DNA of 21,169 nt from Sandaracinaceae bacterium (GCA_012514415.1 JAAZAH010000372.1:1-21169), one strand, 5' to 3'; shown: positions 6,867 through 13,968, counted from the stretch's first letter. The notes: generated by a model from the letters alone, not told the origin. Numbers and translations are program-made.

Positions 6867-8698
6867 AGATGAACCGAAATCGCGAAGAGCGGCGCCGCTT
6901 CCTCCTCGCAAAGAGCACCGAGGAGGGTCTCGACGTACCGACCCAAGACATTCGCCTACTCGGCCGTCTCTTCCCGTACATCCGTCAATTTTCGTTTCTC
7001 TTCACAGTCGCCCTCATCCTGATGCCGATCATGGCGGCGCTGTCGGCCGCACAACCCGCGATCATCAAGTACGCGGTCGACGCGATGGTCGCCGAAGAGC
7101 TCGATACCCTCACCAAGTTCGCACTGCTCTTCCTCGGCGCCGTCGTCGCCGAGTTCGTGGTCGGATTCATCCAAACCTACACGATGCAGCTCGGCGGACA
7201 AAAGGCGACCGCCGCGCTTCGAAGCGATGTCTTCAATCACATCGAGCGCCTCTCGATGAGCTATTTCGATCGGACGCCGATCGGACGCGTCGTCACGCGC
7301 GTCACCAATGACATCGACAGTCTCGCAGAGCTCTTTTCGACCGGCGCGATCACCGCCGCGGCCGATCTCCTCAAGCTCGCATTCTACGCGATCGCGATGA
7401 TGCTCATCGATCTTCGGCTCGCGCTCTTCACCTTCCTCGCGCTCCCGCCGCTGCTTATCCTCGTGAACTTCTTCCGCAAGCGTGCGAGGAAGGCCTTCCG
7501 CGCCATCCGCTTCGCCATTGCTCAGCTCAACACCTACATGGCCGAGCAGGTTTCGGGACTCGCGGTGGTGAAGGCCTACGGCAAGGAGCGCGAGTCCGCT
7601 GAGGAATATTCCAGCATCAACGATGACTACCGGCGGGCCAACTATTCCGCCATCCGCTACGACGCCTTGCTCTATTCGGTCGTTGAAGCCATTGCTGCCG
7701 TCGCCATCGCTGGCGTCCTCTATTTCGCGGCGGGGGAAGCCCTTGGCCTCGAAGCCAACGCCCTCGCGGCGGCATATATCGGAACGGTCGTCGCATTTTA
7801 CGAGTTCATCCAGCGCTTCTTCATCCCGATCCGCGATCTCGCGACGAAGTATACCGTCATCCAACAGGGGCTGGCCTCGGCCGAGCGCATCTTTGCCACG
7901 CTGGATATTGACGAGCTAGACGGAGTGGGAGGCAAAAGCCCGCTCCCCGAAGAGCATGAGGGTCCCGCCATCGAGATCCGCGATCTCAGCTTCGCCTATC
8001 GACCGGGCCAACCCGTCCTCGAAAAAATCGCTTTCACCATCGAACGCGGTGAGCGCGTCGCGATCGTCGGCTCGACCGGAAGCGGAAAGACCACGCTTAC
8101 GTCACTGCTCCTTCGCCTCTACGAACCGCCGAAGGGAAGCGTCTTCATCCGAGGATGCGACGTGCGCGAACTCGATGTCGACGCGCTCCGGAGTGCCTTC
8201 AGCGTCGTTCCCCAAGACGTCTTCCTCTTCTCGGGAACCATCCTAGACAACATCGCCCTCGGGACCGAACCCGATCGCGAGCGCGCGCGTCATGCCATCG
8301 AGCGCGTCTCTGCGGGGCCGCTCGTCGCATCACGCGGGGGTCTCGACGGCATCGTGAGTGAACGTGGCCAGAACTTTAGCGCAGGTGAGCGGCAGCTCCT
8401 CGCCTTTGCCCGCGCCGTCTATCACGATCGCCCCTTCCTGATTCTCGACGAAGCGACGGCCAATGTCGATAGCGAGACCGAGGCCGAGCTGGAGCGCGCG
8501 GTGCATCACGCGACGGAGGGGCGCACCTCCATCATCATCGCGCACCGCCTTTCGACCATCCGAGATGCCGATCGCATCCTCGTATTCCATCGAGGGCGCC
8601 TCGCCGAATCGGGCACACACGACGAGCTCATCGCGAAGGATGGAATCTACCGCCGGCTCCACGCGCTTCATTTCGAAAGCGATCAGAAGATCGCCTAG
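6863..8698 (+). CDS. ABC exporter half-transporter (MdlB/YheH-like, catalytic partner)
   Basis: A 611-residue permease/ATPase fusion with a charged N-terminal extension of about 40 residues, six helices in about 43-330, and the ATPase in 370-611. Walker A is GSTGSGKTT (403-411), Walker B is FLILDE (525-530) with the catalytic E530 present, and the H-loop is H561. The signature is FSAGE (505-509), divergent from LSGGQ. Divergent signature here plus missing glutamate in the partner fits one degenerate site made by this signature and the partner's Walker motifs, and one consensus site made the other way round. The start ATG overlaps the previous stop (ATGA); an in-frame ATG two codons later is an alternative. 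It is the last gene of the plus-strand block. Confidence 0.92.
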   Translation: MKMNRNREERRRFLLAKSTEEGLDVPTQDIRLLGRLFPYIRQFSFLFTVALILMPIMAALSAAQPAIIKYAVDAMVAEELDTLTKFALLFLGAVVAEFVVGFIQTYTMQLGGQKATAALRSDVFNHIERLSMSYFDRTPIGRVVTRVTNDIDSLAELFSTGAITAAADLLKLAFYAIAMMLIDLRLALFTFLALPPLLILVNFFRKRARKAFRAIRFAIAQLNTYMAEQVSGLAVVKAYGKERESAEEYSSINDDYRRANYSAIRYDALLYSVVEAIAAVAIAGVLYFAAGEALGLEANALAAAYIGTVVAFYEFIQRFFIPIRDLATKYTVIQQGLASAERIFATLDIDELDGVGGKSPLPEEHEGPAIEIRDLSFAYRPGQPVLEKIAFTIERGERVAIVGSTGSGKTTLTSLLLRLYEPPKGSVFIRGCDVRELDVDALRSAFSVVPQDVFLFSGTILDNIALGTEPDRERARHAIERVSAGPLVASRGGLDGIVSERGQNFSAGERQLLAFARAVYHDRPFLILDEATANVDSETEAELERAVHHATEGRTSIIIAHRLSTIRDADRILVFHRGRLAESGTHDELIAKDGIYRRLHALHFESDQKIA

Positions 8699-8897
8699 AA
8701 CGCCCGCGCAACGTTCCGGCTCGTTTTCCGCGGCGCAGCGCGAGGGTCAACCCAACCGCAGCCCGGCCTGAGTCTCGGCTTCCATCGTTTGCCTCCACCC
8801 GTTTGACGGTGGCCGGTCGTGCCAGGAGATGGCAGCGCAGCCGCTGTTGCGCGCGACGCATCCGGCGTCGCCGATGAAGCCGTGAAGGGGAGCACAT
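8699..8897. other. Convergent gene-free spacer with a row of hairpins
   Basis: No convincing gene is seen between the end of the ABC block and the secG terminator. Short perfect stems follow one another: 8795-8799 with 8808-8812 (5 bp), TGCCA 8820-8824 with TGGCA 8830-8834 (5 bp), CAGCG 8833-8837 with CGCTG 8842-8846 (5 bp) and GCGACGC 8853-8859 with GCGTCGC 8865-8871 (7 bp). The open frames here are short, arginine-rich and lack ribosome-binding sites. The stretch could be a structured RNA, a dispersed repeat, or the 3' untranslated region of either convergent unit. Confidence 0.4.
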
Positions 8898-8922
8898 AAA
8901 AAAGCCGCCCTAGGGGCGGCTT
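8898..8922 (-). terminator. Intrinsic terminator of the gap-pgk-tpiA-secG operon
   Basis: AAGCCGCCC (8902-8910) pairs with GGGCGGCTT (8914-8922) around a 3-base loop. Read on the minus strand, the stem is followed by a T run (complement of the A run 8898-8903). It lies 34 bases after the secG stop. Plus-strand read-through would meet the stem without a T tract, so it is mainly a minus-strand terminator. Confidence 0.85.
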
Positions 8923-8955
8923 GTTCACTGGACCTATGAAAGAGGAACCCGGCGA

Positions 8956-9408
8956 TCACTCCTCGGTCGGCTCGGTCGGCGCTTCGGCCGCCTCATTGCC
9001 GGCAGCCTCATCGCCCTCCGCAGCCGGATCGTTCGAGAGCGCAGGCAGATCGAAGACCGAACCGCCTTCTTCATCGGCCACTTCGGCCGGCTCGAGTTCA
9101 ACGTCTTCGGATCCTTCAGCGGCACCTCGCGCAGCCGACTTTTCTTGAATCTCACGTTCGGTCCGCTCGAGCGCCGAATGCTCACGCGAGCTTAGATAGG
9201 CGAGCGTCACGGCGAGGATCATGAAGAGCGCCGCGCTCACGCCCGTGATCTTCGGCAGGATGCGGCTTCCTCCCGCTCCTCCAAAGACCTGCTGTCCAGC
9301 GCTACCGCCGATCCCCCCAAGGCCACCTCCGCGGCCGGATTGAAGGAGGATCACAGAGATCAGAAAGAGGCAGACGAGAACGAAGAGGATGGTGAGGAAG
9401 GTGGTCAT
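8956..9408 (-). CDS. secG: Preprotein translocase subunit SecG with acidic C-terminal tail
   Basis: SecG is the small inner-membrane subunit of the SecYEG channel. This protein has 150 residues: helix 1 at about 3-22, the glycine-rich loop after LLQSGRGGG (22-29) typical of the family, helix 2 at about 53-73, then a 75-residue Glu/Ala-rich tail (77-150) beyond the usual core. The start is ATG at 9408, which begins at the family's usual point (MTTFLTIL); the frame is open 17 codons further upstream, but that part overlaps tpiA and is not SecG-like. No clear Shine-Dalgarno is seen, and translation may be coupled to tpiA, whose stop is 10 bases upstream. Last gene of its operon, followed by a terminator. 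Confidence 0.9.
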   Translation of the reverse strand: MTTFLTILFVLVCLFLISVILLQSGRGGGLGGIGGSAGQQVFGGAGGSRILPKITGVSAALFMILAVTLAYLSSREHSALERTEREIQEKSAARGAAEGSEDVELEPAEVADEEGGSVFDLPALSNDPAAEGDEAAGNEAAEAPTEPTEE

Positions 9409-9418
9409 TGGATGATGC

Positions 9419-10165
9419 TCATTTCGCAGCGGCTCGAATGATGGGCAAAAAACTCGCAACCTTCAAGGAGGCACCGCCGACAAGCGCGCCATCGATGTCG
9501 GCAGAGGAGAGCAGGGCGGGGGCCGTGTCCGCATTGACAGAGCCGCCGTAGAGGATGGACGTGTTGTCGCCGCGCTCGCTCCCGAGGACCGTTCGGATGA
9601 AGCGGTGCATCTTCTCCGCATCCTCGACGCTCGCGGTTTTTCCTGTGCCGATCGCCCAGACCGGCTCGTAGGCGGTGACGATTTCAGAGCCTTCGGGGCA
9701 GTGATCGAGCACCGCGCGAAGCTGCGTCTCGACGACGGATTCCGCCTCGCCGCGCTCACGCTCCTCGAGCGTTTCGCCAACGCAAACGATCGGGATGAGA
9801 CCGCCATCGACCGCCGCTCGCGCCTTCTTCGCCACGATCTCGTCGTTCTCTCCGAAGAGTCTGCGCCGCTCGGAATGCCCCACAATGACGTAGCGACAGC
9901 CGAACTCGAGGAGAAAGGGCGCCGAGACCTCTCCCGTAAACGCTCCGCTCACCTGAGCCGCGATGTCTTGGGCAGCGAGCGCGATATGCGCTCCATCGAG
10001 CGCTCCACTCACCGCCGGGATCGCCGTATAGACGGGCGCGATCACCACCGTCGTCTCGCTCGGCTCCGATCGAAGCGCCTCGATAAGCTCGAGCGTATAG
10101 TTCTTTGCCTCTTCGGCGAGAAGGTTCAGCTTAAAATTCGCGACGATGACAGTCTTGCGGCTCAT
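9419..10165 (-). CDS. tpiA: Triose-phosphate isomerase
   Basis: A 248-residue cytosolic (beta/alpha)8 barrel that interconverts dihydroxyacetone phosphate and glyceraldehyde 3-phosphate. K12 lies in NFKLN, the electrophile H97 in VIVGHSERR, and the catalytic base E167 in AYEPVWAIGTGKTAS; the phosphate-binding YGGSVN is near the end. The first motif reads ANFKLN rather than the common GNWKMN, a conservative change. The ATG overlaps the pgk stop by ATGA and has GGAGG 7 bases upstream (10173-10177). Full length with all catalytic residues. Confidence 0.97.
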   Translation of the reverse strand: MSRKTVIVANFKLNLLAEEAKNYTLELIEALRSEPSETTVVIAPVYTAIPAVSGALDGAHIALAAQDIAAQVSGAFTGEVSAPFLLEFGCRYVIVGHSERRRLFGENDEIVAKKARAAVDGGLIPIVCVGETLEERERGEAESVVETQLRAVLDHCPEGSEIVTAYEPVWAIGTGKTASVEDAEKMHRFIRTVLGSERGDNTSILYGGSVNADTAPALLSSADIDGALVGGASLKVASFLPIIRAAAK

Positions 10166-11340
10166 CGGAGCGCCTCCACACCGGGCATCTTCTTCCCCTC
10201 GAGGAATTCGAGGGACGCGCCTCCGCCCGTGGAGACGTGATCGAAGCGATCGGCGAGACCGCTTTGGTTGATGGCCGCGACGCTATCTCCGCCGCCCACA
10301 ACGGTAAAAGCCTTCGACTCGGCGAGGAGTCTCGCCACCCCGAGCGTACCTTCGGCAAAAGCGGGGTTTTCAAAAAGGCCCATCGGACCATTCCAGAAAA
10401 CACCGCCCGCGCCAAAGAGCGCCTCTTGATAGGCGCGGAGCGTCGCGGGGCCGATATCAAGGGCCATCTCCTCTTCGCCCACCTCATCGATTCCTACCAC
10501 GCGCCCCTCGGTCGCCTCGATCGACGCGCCGACCCGCAGATCGCGCGGAAGATGGATCGCGATCCCCGCGTCGTCGGCTTTTTGTAGAAGTGTCCGAGCA
10601 AGTGCGAGCTTATCGTCTTCGACAAGACTCTTTCCGAGCGACGCTCCACGCGCGGCGAGGAAGGTGTTGGCCATGGCGCCTCCGATGAGGATGCCATCGA
10701 CCCGCTTCATCAACGCCTCGATCACGCCGATCTTATCGCTCACCTTGGCGCCACCGAGCACGGCATAAAACGGGCGGGGCGGATCGTCCTGAATGCGTGT
10801 GAGCGCCGCAAGCTCGGCCTTCATCAAATAGCCGGCCGCGCGGAATTCCATGAGCTGGGGAAGCGCCGAAACCGACGCATGCGCGCGATGCGCGGCTCCG
10901 AAGGCGTCGTTCACGTAGATTTCGGCGAGGACCGCGAGCTCGCGCGCGAACGCCGGATCGTTCGCCTCTTCGCCCGGATGGAAACGGAGGTTTTCAAGCA
11001 GAACCACGCCGCCATCGCGCAAATCAGAGACGACCTTCTTGGCGCCGTCGCCGATGCAATCGTCCGGCAGAATCACTTCGTCAAGCGAGAGGAGCTCGGC
11101 GAGCTTGAGCGCAACGGGTTCGAGCGAAAGCTCGGGGCGAGGCTTGCCCTTGGGCCGTCCAAGGTGCGAGGCGAGGATGAGCTTCGCGCCCCTTTCGATC
11201 AAGGCTCGGAGCGTCGGAAGCGCCGCGCGAATGCGTGAATCGTCGGTAATCTCACCGTCGCTCAGCGGGACGTTGAAGTCGACGCGCACAAAGACGCGCC
11301 GGCCAGCGACCTCTAGGTCGTCGATCGTTCGAATGCTCAT
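10162..11340 (-). CDS. pgk: Phosphoglycerate kinase
   Basis: A 392-residue cytosolic enzyme that transfers phosphate between 1,3-bisphosphoglycerate and ADP in glycolysis. Visible motifs are DFNVPL (21-26), SHLGRPKG (58-65), LENLRFHPGEE (115-125), GGAKVSDKI (196-204), FWNGPMG (315-321), GGGDSVAAI (349-357) and STGGGASLEFLEG near 370-382. Length is normal for bacteria. The ATG lies 6 bases after the gap stop and its purine-rich GAGAGGA overlaps that stop, so the two are probably translationally coupled. Second gene of the operon. Confidence 0.97.
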   Translation of the reverse strand: MSIRTIDDLEVAGRRVFVRVDFNVPLSDGEITDDSRIRAALPTLRALIERGAKLILASHLGRPKGKPRPELSLEPVALKLAELLSLDEVILPDDCIGDGAKKVVSDLRDGGVVLLENLRFHPGEEANDPAFARELAVLAEIYVNDAFGAAHRAHASVSALPQLMEFRAAGYLMKAELAALTRIQDDPPRPFYAVLGGAKVSDKIGVIEALMKRVDGILIGGAMANTFLAARGASLGKSLVEDDKLALARTLLQKADDAGIAIHLPRDLRVGASIEATEGRVVGIDEVGEEEMALDIGPATLRAYQEALFGAGGVFWNGPMGLFENPAFAEGTLGVARLLAESKAFTVVGGGDSVAAINQSGLADRFDHVSTGGGASLEFLEGKKMPGVEALR

Positions 11341-11346
11341 GTCCTC

Positions 11347-12363
11347 TCAGGTCATCTTTTGGGCAATCATCCGCGTCAGATCCAAGAGCCGCGCGGAATA
11401 CCCCCATTCATTATCGTACCAAGCTTGGACTTCAATCAGCTTTCCGTCGACCACTTGGGTGAGCGCAGAATCCAGCACAGCTGAGTGCGTATCGCCGATG
11501 AAATCGCTCGAAACGAGGGGGCGGTCCTCAACGGCGACGATTCCCTTGAGCCGCCCCTCGGCCGCTTCGCGGAAAGCCTGGTTGATCTCCTCCTCCGTCA
11601 CATCGTCCTCGAGCTGCGCGGTAAGGCAGGTGATGCTCACATCCGGCGTCGGTACGCGGATCGAAGCCCCATTCAACCGCCCGGCTAAATGCGGGAAAAT
11701 CTCGAGCACGGCGCTCGTCGCCCCGGTCGACGTCGGTACCATGGACAGCGCCGCCGCCCGCCCGCGCCGTGCATCGCGCGGATGGGCCGTATCGATGAGG
11801 CTCTGATCTCCGGTGTAGGAGTGGATCGTGATCATATGCCCGCGAACGATCTTGAAACGCTCGTCGATCACCGAGATCATGGCGGCGAGGCAGTTGGTCG
11901 TACACGATGCGTTCGAAACGATGTCGTGCTTGGCAGGCTCGTAGATCGAGTCGTTCACGCCGATGCAGATGGTCGCATCGATGTCCTTTCCGGGAGCGCT
12001 GAGCACGACCTTTTTGGCGCCGGCCTCAAGATGGGCGCTGGCATCCTTTTGGGTCCGGAGCCGCCCCGTACACTCGACGACGAGCTCAACACCGAGCTCC
12101 TTCCAAGGCAACTTCGCCGGCACGGGCTCGGCGAGCACTTTAAAGCGTCGCTTTTCATCGACGATGATCTCGTCTCCTTCGGCACGGACGCGAAACGGCG
12201 CACGGCCATGGACGCTGTCGTATTCGAGCAGGAGCGCGAGTGAGGCCGCGGAGCTTAAATCATTGATGGCGACGAGCTCGAGATCGACCTCCGCGCTCAG
12301 CAGCTGACGAGCGATGCTCCTTCCGATCCGTCCAAACCCATTGATGGCGATGCGTGTGGCCAA
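11347..12363 (-). CDS. gap: Glyceraldehyde-3-phosphate dehydrogenase, NAD-type
   Basis: A 338-residue glycolytic dehydrogenase that makes 1,3-bisphosphoglycerate. The N-terminus INGFGRIGR is the Rossmann motif, AIND (aspartate about residue 35) fits NAD preference, and the catalytic cysteine C154 lies in SNASCTTNC. The start is taken as TTG at 12363: GGAGGA (12373-12368 on the minus strand) precedes it by 5 bases and the protein then begins MATRIAINGFG, as in other GAPDHs. The GTG at 12381 would add six residues and place the ribosome-binding site inside the gene, so it is rejected. First gene of gap-pgk-tpiA-secG, with a sigma70-like promoter upstream. Confidence 0.97.
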   Translation of the reverse strand: MATRIAINGFGRIGRSIARQLLSAEVDLELVAINDLSSAASLALLLEYDSVHGRAPFRVRAEGDEIIVDEKRRFKVLAEPVPAKLPWKELGVELVVECTGRLRTQKDASAHLEAGAKKVVLSAPGKDIDATICIGVNDSIYEPAKHDIVSNASCTTNCLAAMISVIDERFKIVRGHMITIHSYTGDQSLIDTAHPRDARRGRAAALSMVPTSTGATSAVLEIFPHLAGRLNGASIRVPTPDVSITCLTAQLEDDVTEEEINQAFREAAEGRLKGIVAVEDRPLVSSDFIGDTHSAVLDSALTQVVDGKLIEVQAWYDNEWGYSARLLDLTRMIAQKMT

Positions 12364-12421
12364 ATTATCCTCCGTGGGCACGCTGGGGGAGCCGCTTGTC
12401 CGCTGTGACGAACGGTCTTCC

Positions 12422-12450
12422 TATGTAGCGAGGACTAGGGCCAGGGTCAA
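12422..12450 (-). promoter_or_regulatory. Probable sigma70-type promoter of the gap operon
   Basis: On the minus strand TTGACC (12450-12445) and TACATA (12427-12422) are separated by exactly 17 bases. The -35 matches the consensus at five of six positions; the -10 is weaker. Predicted initiation near 12415 leaves a leader of about 50 bases ending in the strong ribosome-binding site before 12363. Confidence 0.5.
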
Positions 12451-12548
12451 CGGAGGGGGAGTCCCAAGCCATGACGTCTGATGCATTTTCTTCGGAAGGA
12501 GTTTCGCGATTTTGGGCAAAACCGCGGCAGGATGACGCGGTAAAATGG

Positions 12549-12562
12549 CCTCTCCGGAGAGG
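12549..12562. repeat. 14-bp perfect palindrome upstream of gap
   Basis: CCTCTCCGGAGAGG is self-complementary with no spacer. It lies about 100 bases upstream of the predicted gap -35 element and just past the upstream gene's terminator. It could be an operator for the glycolytic operon; there is no direct proof and a GC-rich palindrome of this size could arise by chance. Confidence 0.35.
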
Positions 12563-12583
12563 ATGACGACGCAGTTGATGCAT

Positions 12584-12606
12584 AAAAAATGCGGCCCGAG
12601 CCGCAT
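12584..12606 (-). terminator. Intrinsic terminator of the small gene 12706-12903
   Basis: ATGCGGC (12589-12595) pairs with GCCGCAT (12600-12606) around a 4-base loop. On the minus strand the stem is followed by a run of T (complement of the A run 12584-12589). It lies about 100 bases past the small gene's stop and upstream of the gap promoter, so the two units are insulated. Confidence 0.8.
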
Positions 12607-12705
12607 CCTCTTGGATACCGAATGTCCCCCTCCCGATGAGCCTCCAAAAAAGGGCTCTCTCAAGCTCCATCGCGCTCTTCCGACTGACGAGCGCGACGAG
12701 GGCGC

Positions 12706-12903
12706 TCACTCCGCGGCTTCCGCCTGGACGGCTCCCTCCTCTTCATCCGTCATGAGCTCGAGGAGAGCACTTGTGAAAAGAACGATATCCCCTCGGCTAT
12801 GCCCCGCTGAGCGCATCTCTCGGTAGAGAGATTTCGCCATGATGCGGAGCGCGCGAGGATCCGCATGGCTCGTAACGCGATCGAGTTTCCGAATGTTGTT
12901 CAC
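12706..12903 (-). CDS. Small conserved-looking protein of unknown function
   Basis: A 65-residue protein: a short basic start, a helical core (LRIMAKSLYREMRSAGHSR, then GDIVLFTSALLELM) and an acidic tail. The helical core resembles short uncharacterised proteins I recall from delta-proteobacterial genomes, but I cannot name a family. It is cytoplasmic, with no signal or membrane segment. The start is GTG at 12903 with GGGGA 4 bases upstream; an overlapping ATG two bases earlier runs straight into a stop. It has its own plausible promoter (12923-12951) and terminator (12584-12606), so it is probably a single-gene unit, which supports its being real. Confidence 0.7.
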   Translation of the reverse strand: MNNIRKLDRVTSHADPRALRIMAKSLYREMRSAGHSRGDIVLFTSALLELMTDEEEGAVQAEAAE

Positions 12904-12922
12904 ATCTTCCCCATAGATTCAC

Positions 12923-12951
12923 ATTGTACGCCTTCGCAAGCGCACACTCAG
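12923..12951 (-). promoter_or_regulatory. Probable promoter of the small gene
   Basis: On the minus strand CTGAGT (12951-12946) and TACAAT (12928-12923) are 17 bases apart. The -10 matches five of six consensus positions; the -35 is weak. Initiation would fall near 12916, leaving a leader of about 12 bases that carries the GGGGA ribosome-binding site. Confidence 0.45.
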
Positions 12952-13097
12952 GGGAAGCAACAAGCGGGCCAAGGCAGAACGGTAGCCTTCCTCGGTCAAA
13001 GATGCGCAATTGCTCGGCTATTTTTCAGTGCGCCCGGTTAATGGTAGGACCAATGGAGGCGAGGTGCGAAGATCGCATCGCGCCCCGTGCCCAAGAG

Positions 13098-13119
13098 GGT
13101 GCGTAAGCTTTTACGCACC
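13098..13119 (-). repeat. Perfect 9-bp hairpin enclosing the sigma factor stop codon
   Basis: GGTGCGTAA (13098-13106), a 4-base loop, and TTACGCACC (13111-13119). On the minus strand the first arm contains the last codons and the TAA stop (13113-13111) of the sigma factor gene, and the second arm lies just downstream. No T tract follows on either strand, so it is not a classic terminator. It may block 3' exonucleases or act together with Rho. Confidence 0.6.
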
Positions 13120-13968
13120 GCGCATCTCGGCGCGCGCATCCTCTTCCATCGAAAGAGGCCGCTCGCCAAGGCGTTTGGGGATGCGCCGAAGACTTCTTTC
13201 GGCCTCCTCCGCGCGCTCGTTCGCTCGGATAAAAGCCGCCTCGAGCGGCCCCTCCTCGCAGAGATCGCTCGGGACCACCTGCGTTTCATCCGCGATGTCT
13301 TCGGAAAGCGGCTCGCGTGCCACCTCGAGCTCTCCTTCGAGCTCCTGGCGTATCCTATCGAGCGTTCGGCGAAGAAGGCGGCTTGCCCATGACGCCGAAA
13401 GTCCCAGCTCGGCCGCCGTCGCAGCAAGCGAACGCTCTTTGAGATAGACCTCCCGCACTAGCGTCCGTTCTCGCGGTGGGAGCGAGGAGACGATGCGCGC
13501 AAGCTCCCTCCGCTGCTCGTCCTCGAGGTAGAGCGATTCGGGGCAATAGATCGCGCGATTTTCCTCGGAACCGGCGAGCTCGGCCAAGACGACCTCCGGA
13601 ACGAGCATCCCGGCGAGCTCACTCAGCCGAGCGTGCGCCGCCTCGTCGCCTGCATATGACATCCCGTCCGCGACCCGACTCTTCAGCCGGATTGTACGCA
13701 TTCTCGAGTATGTCGCGCGATCGTAAGGCTGCATTTTTCGGATCGCGTCCACGATTGAACCACGCACTCGATAGGCTGCAAAGGTTGTGAACTTTACACC
13801 GCGTTCAGGATCGAATCTTTGCCACGCTTCGAGCAGTCCTCGAACGCCTTCTTGAAGAAGATCATCCACCGACAGCGTCTCTTGGATGCGAATATCCTTC
13901 AGGACTTGGTTCACGAGGATGTGAATGAACCCTTTGTATTCGTCGATTAGACCTGCGTATTTTGACAC
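13111..13968 (-). CDS. FliA/WhiG-like sigma-70 family factor with C-terminal extension
   Basis: A 285-residue alternative sigma factor, which directs RNA polymerase to a promoter subset. Region 2 spans about 14-83, with DLLQEGVRGLLEAWQRFDP (36-54) and FAAYRVRGSIVDAIRKM (63-79), close to the FliA/WhiG pattern. Region 4 is at about 153-207, with LPPRERTLVREVYL and the helix-turn-helix ATAAELGLSASWASRLLRRT. The section between (84-150) is poorly like region 3. Residues 208-285 form a charged tail not usual for this family. The start is GTG at 13968 with GGGGGAGAGAGG just upstream. There is no anti-sigma or flagellar gene in the window, so its regulon is unknown. The stop codon lies in a strong hairpin. 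Confidence 0.88.
   Translation of the reverse strand: MSKYAGLIDEYKGFIHILVNQVLKDIRIQETLSVDDLLQEGVRGLLEAWQRFDPERGVKFTTFAAYRVRGSIVDAIRKMQPYDRATYSRMRTIRLKSRVADGMSYAGDEAAHARLSELAGMLVPEVVLAELAGSEENRAIYCPESLYLEDEQRRELARIVSSLPPRERTLVREVYLKERSLAATAAELGLSASWASRLLRRTLDRIRQELEGELEVAREPLSEDIADETQVVPSDLCEEGPLEAAFIRANERAEEAERSLRRIPKRLGERPLSMEEDARAEMRGA

Larger units (their letters stand above)
12364..12705. other. Gene-free region between gap and the small gene
   Basis: These 342 bases hold no convincing gene. From gap outward they contain the gap leader and ribosome-binding site, the gap promoter (12422-12450), a perfect 14-bp palindrome CCTCTCCGGAGAGG (12549-12562), two copies of TGATGCAT (12479-12486 and 12576-12583), and the terminator of the upstream small gene (12584-12606). 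12607-12705 shows only a weak stem (GAGCC 12638-12642 with GGCTC 12653-12657). Confidence 0.6.

Noticed and set aside
8695..8959. Short minus-strand open frames in the ABC/secG spacer
   Set aside because: They overlap each other and the secG terminator, lack ribosome-binding sites, and are rich in arginine and proline as expected of non-coding GC-rich sequence.
9409..9459. N-terminal extension of SecG to 9459
   Set aside because: The 17 extra residues overlap tpiA and do not resemble SecG; the ATG at 9408 begins directly at the first helix.
12364..12381. GTG at 12381 as the gap start
   Set aside because: It would place the strong GGAGGA ribosome-binding site inside the gene; TTG at 12363 has ideal spacing and gives the usual GAPDH N-terminus.
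12638..12657. GAGCC/GGCTC stem with an A-rich loop
   Set aside because: The T run on the minus strand falls inside the loop rather than after the stem, so it does not form a terminator.
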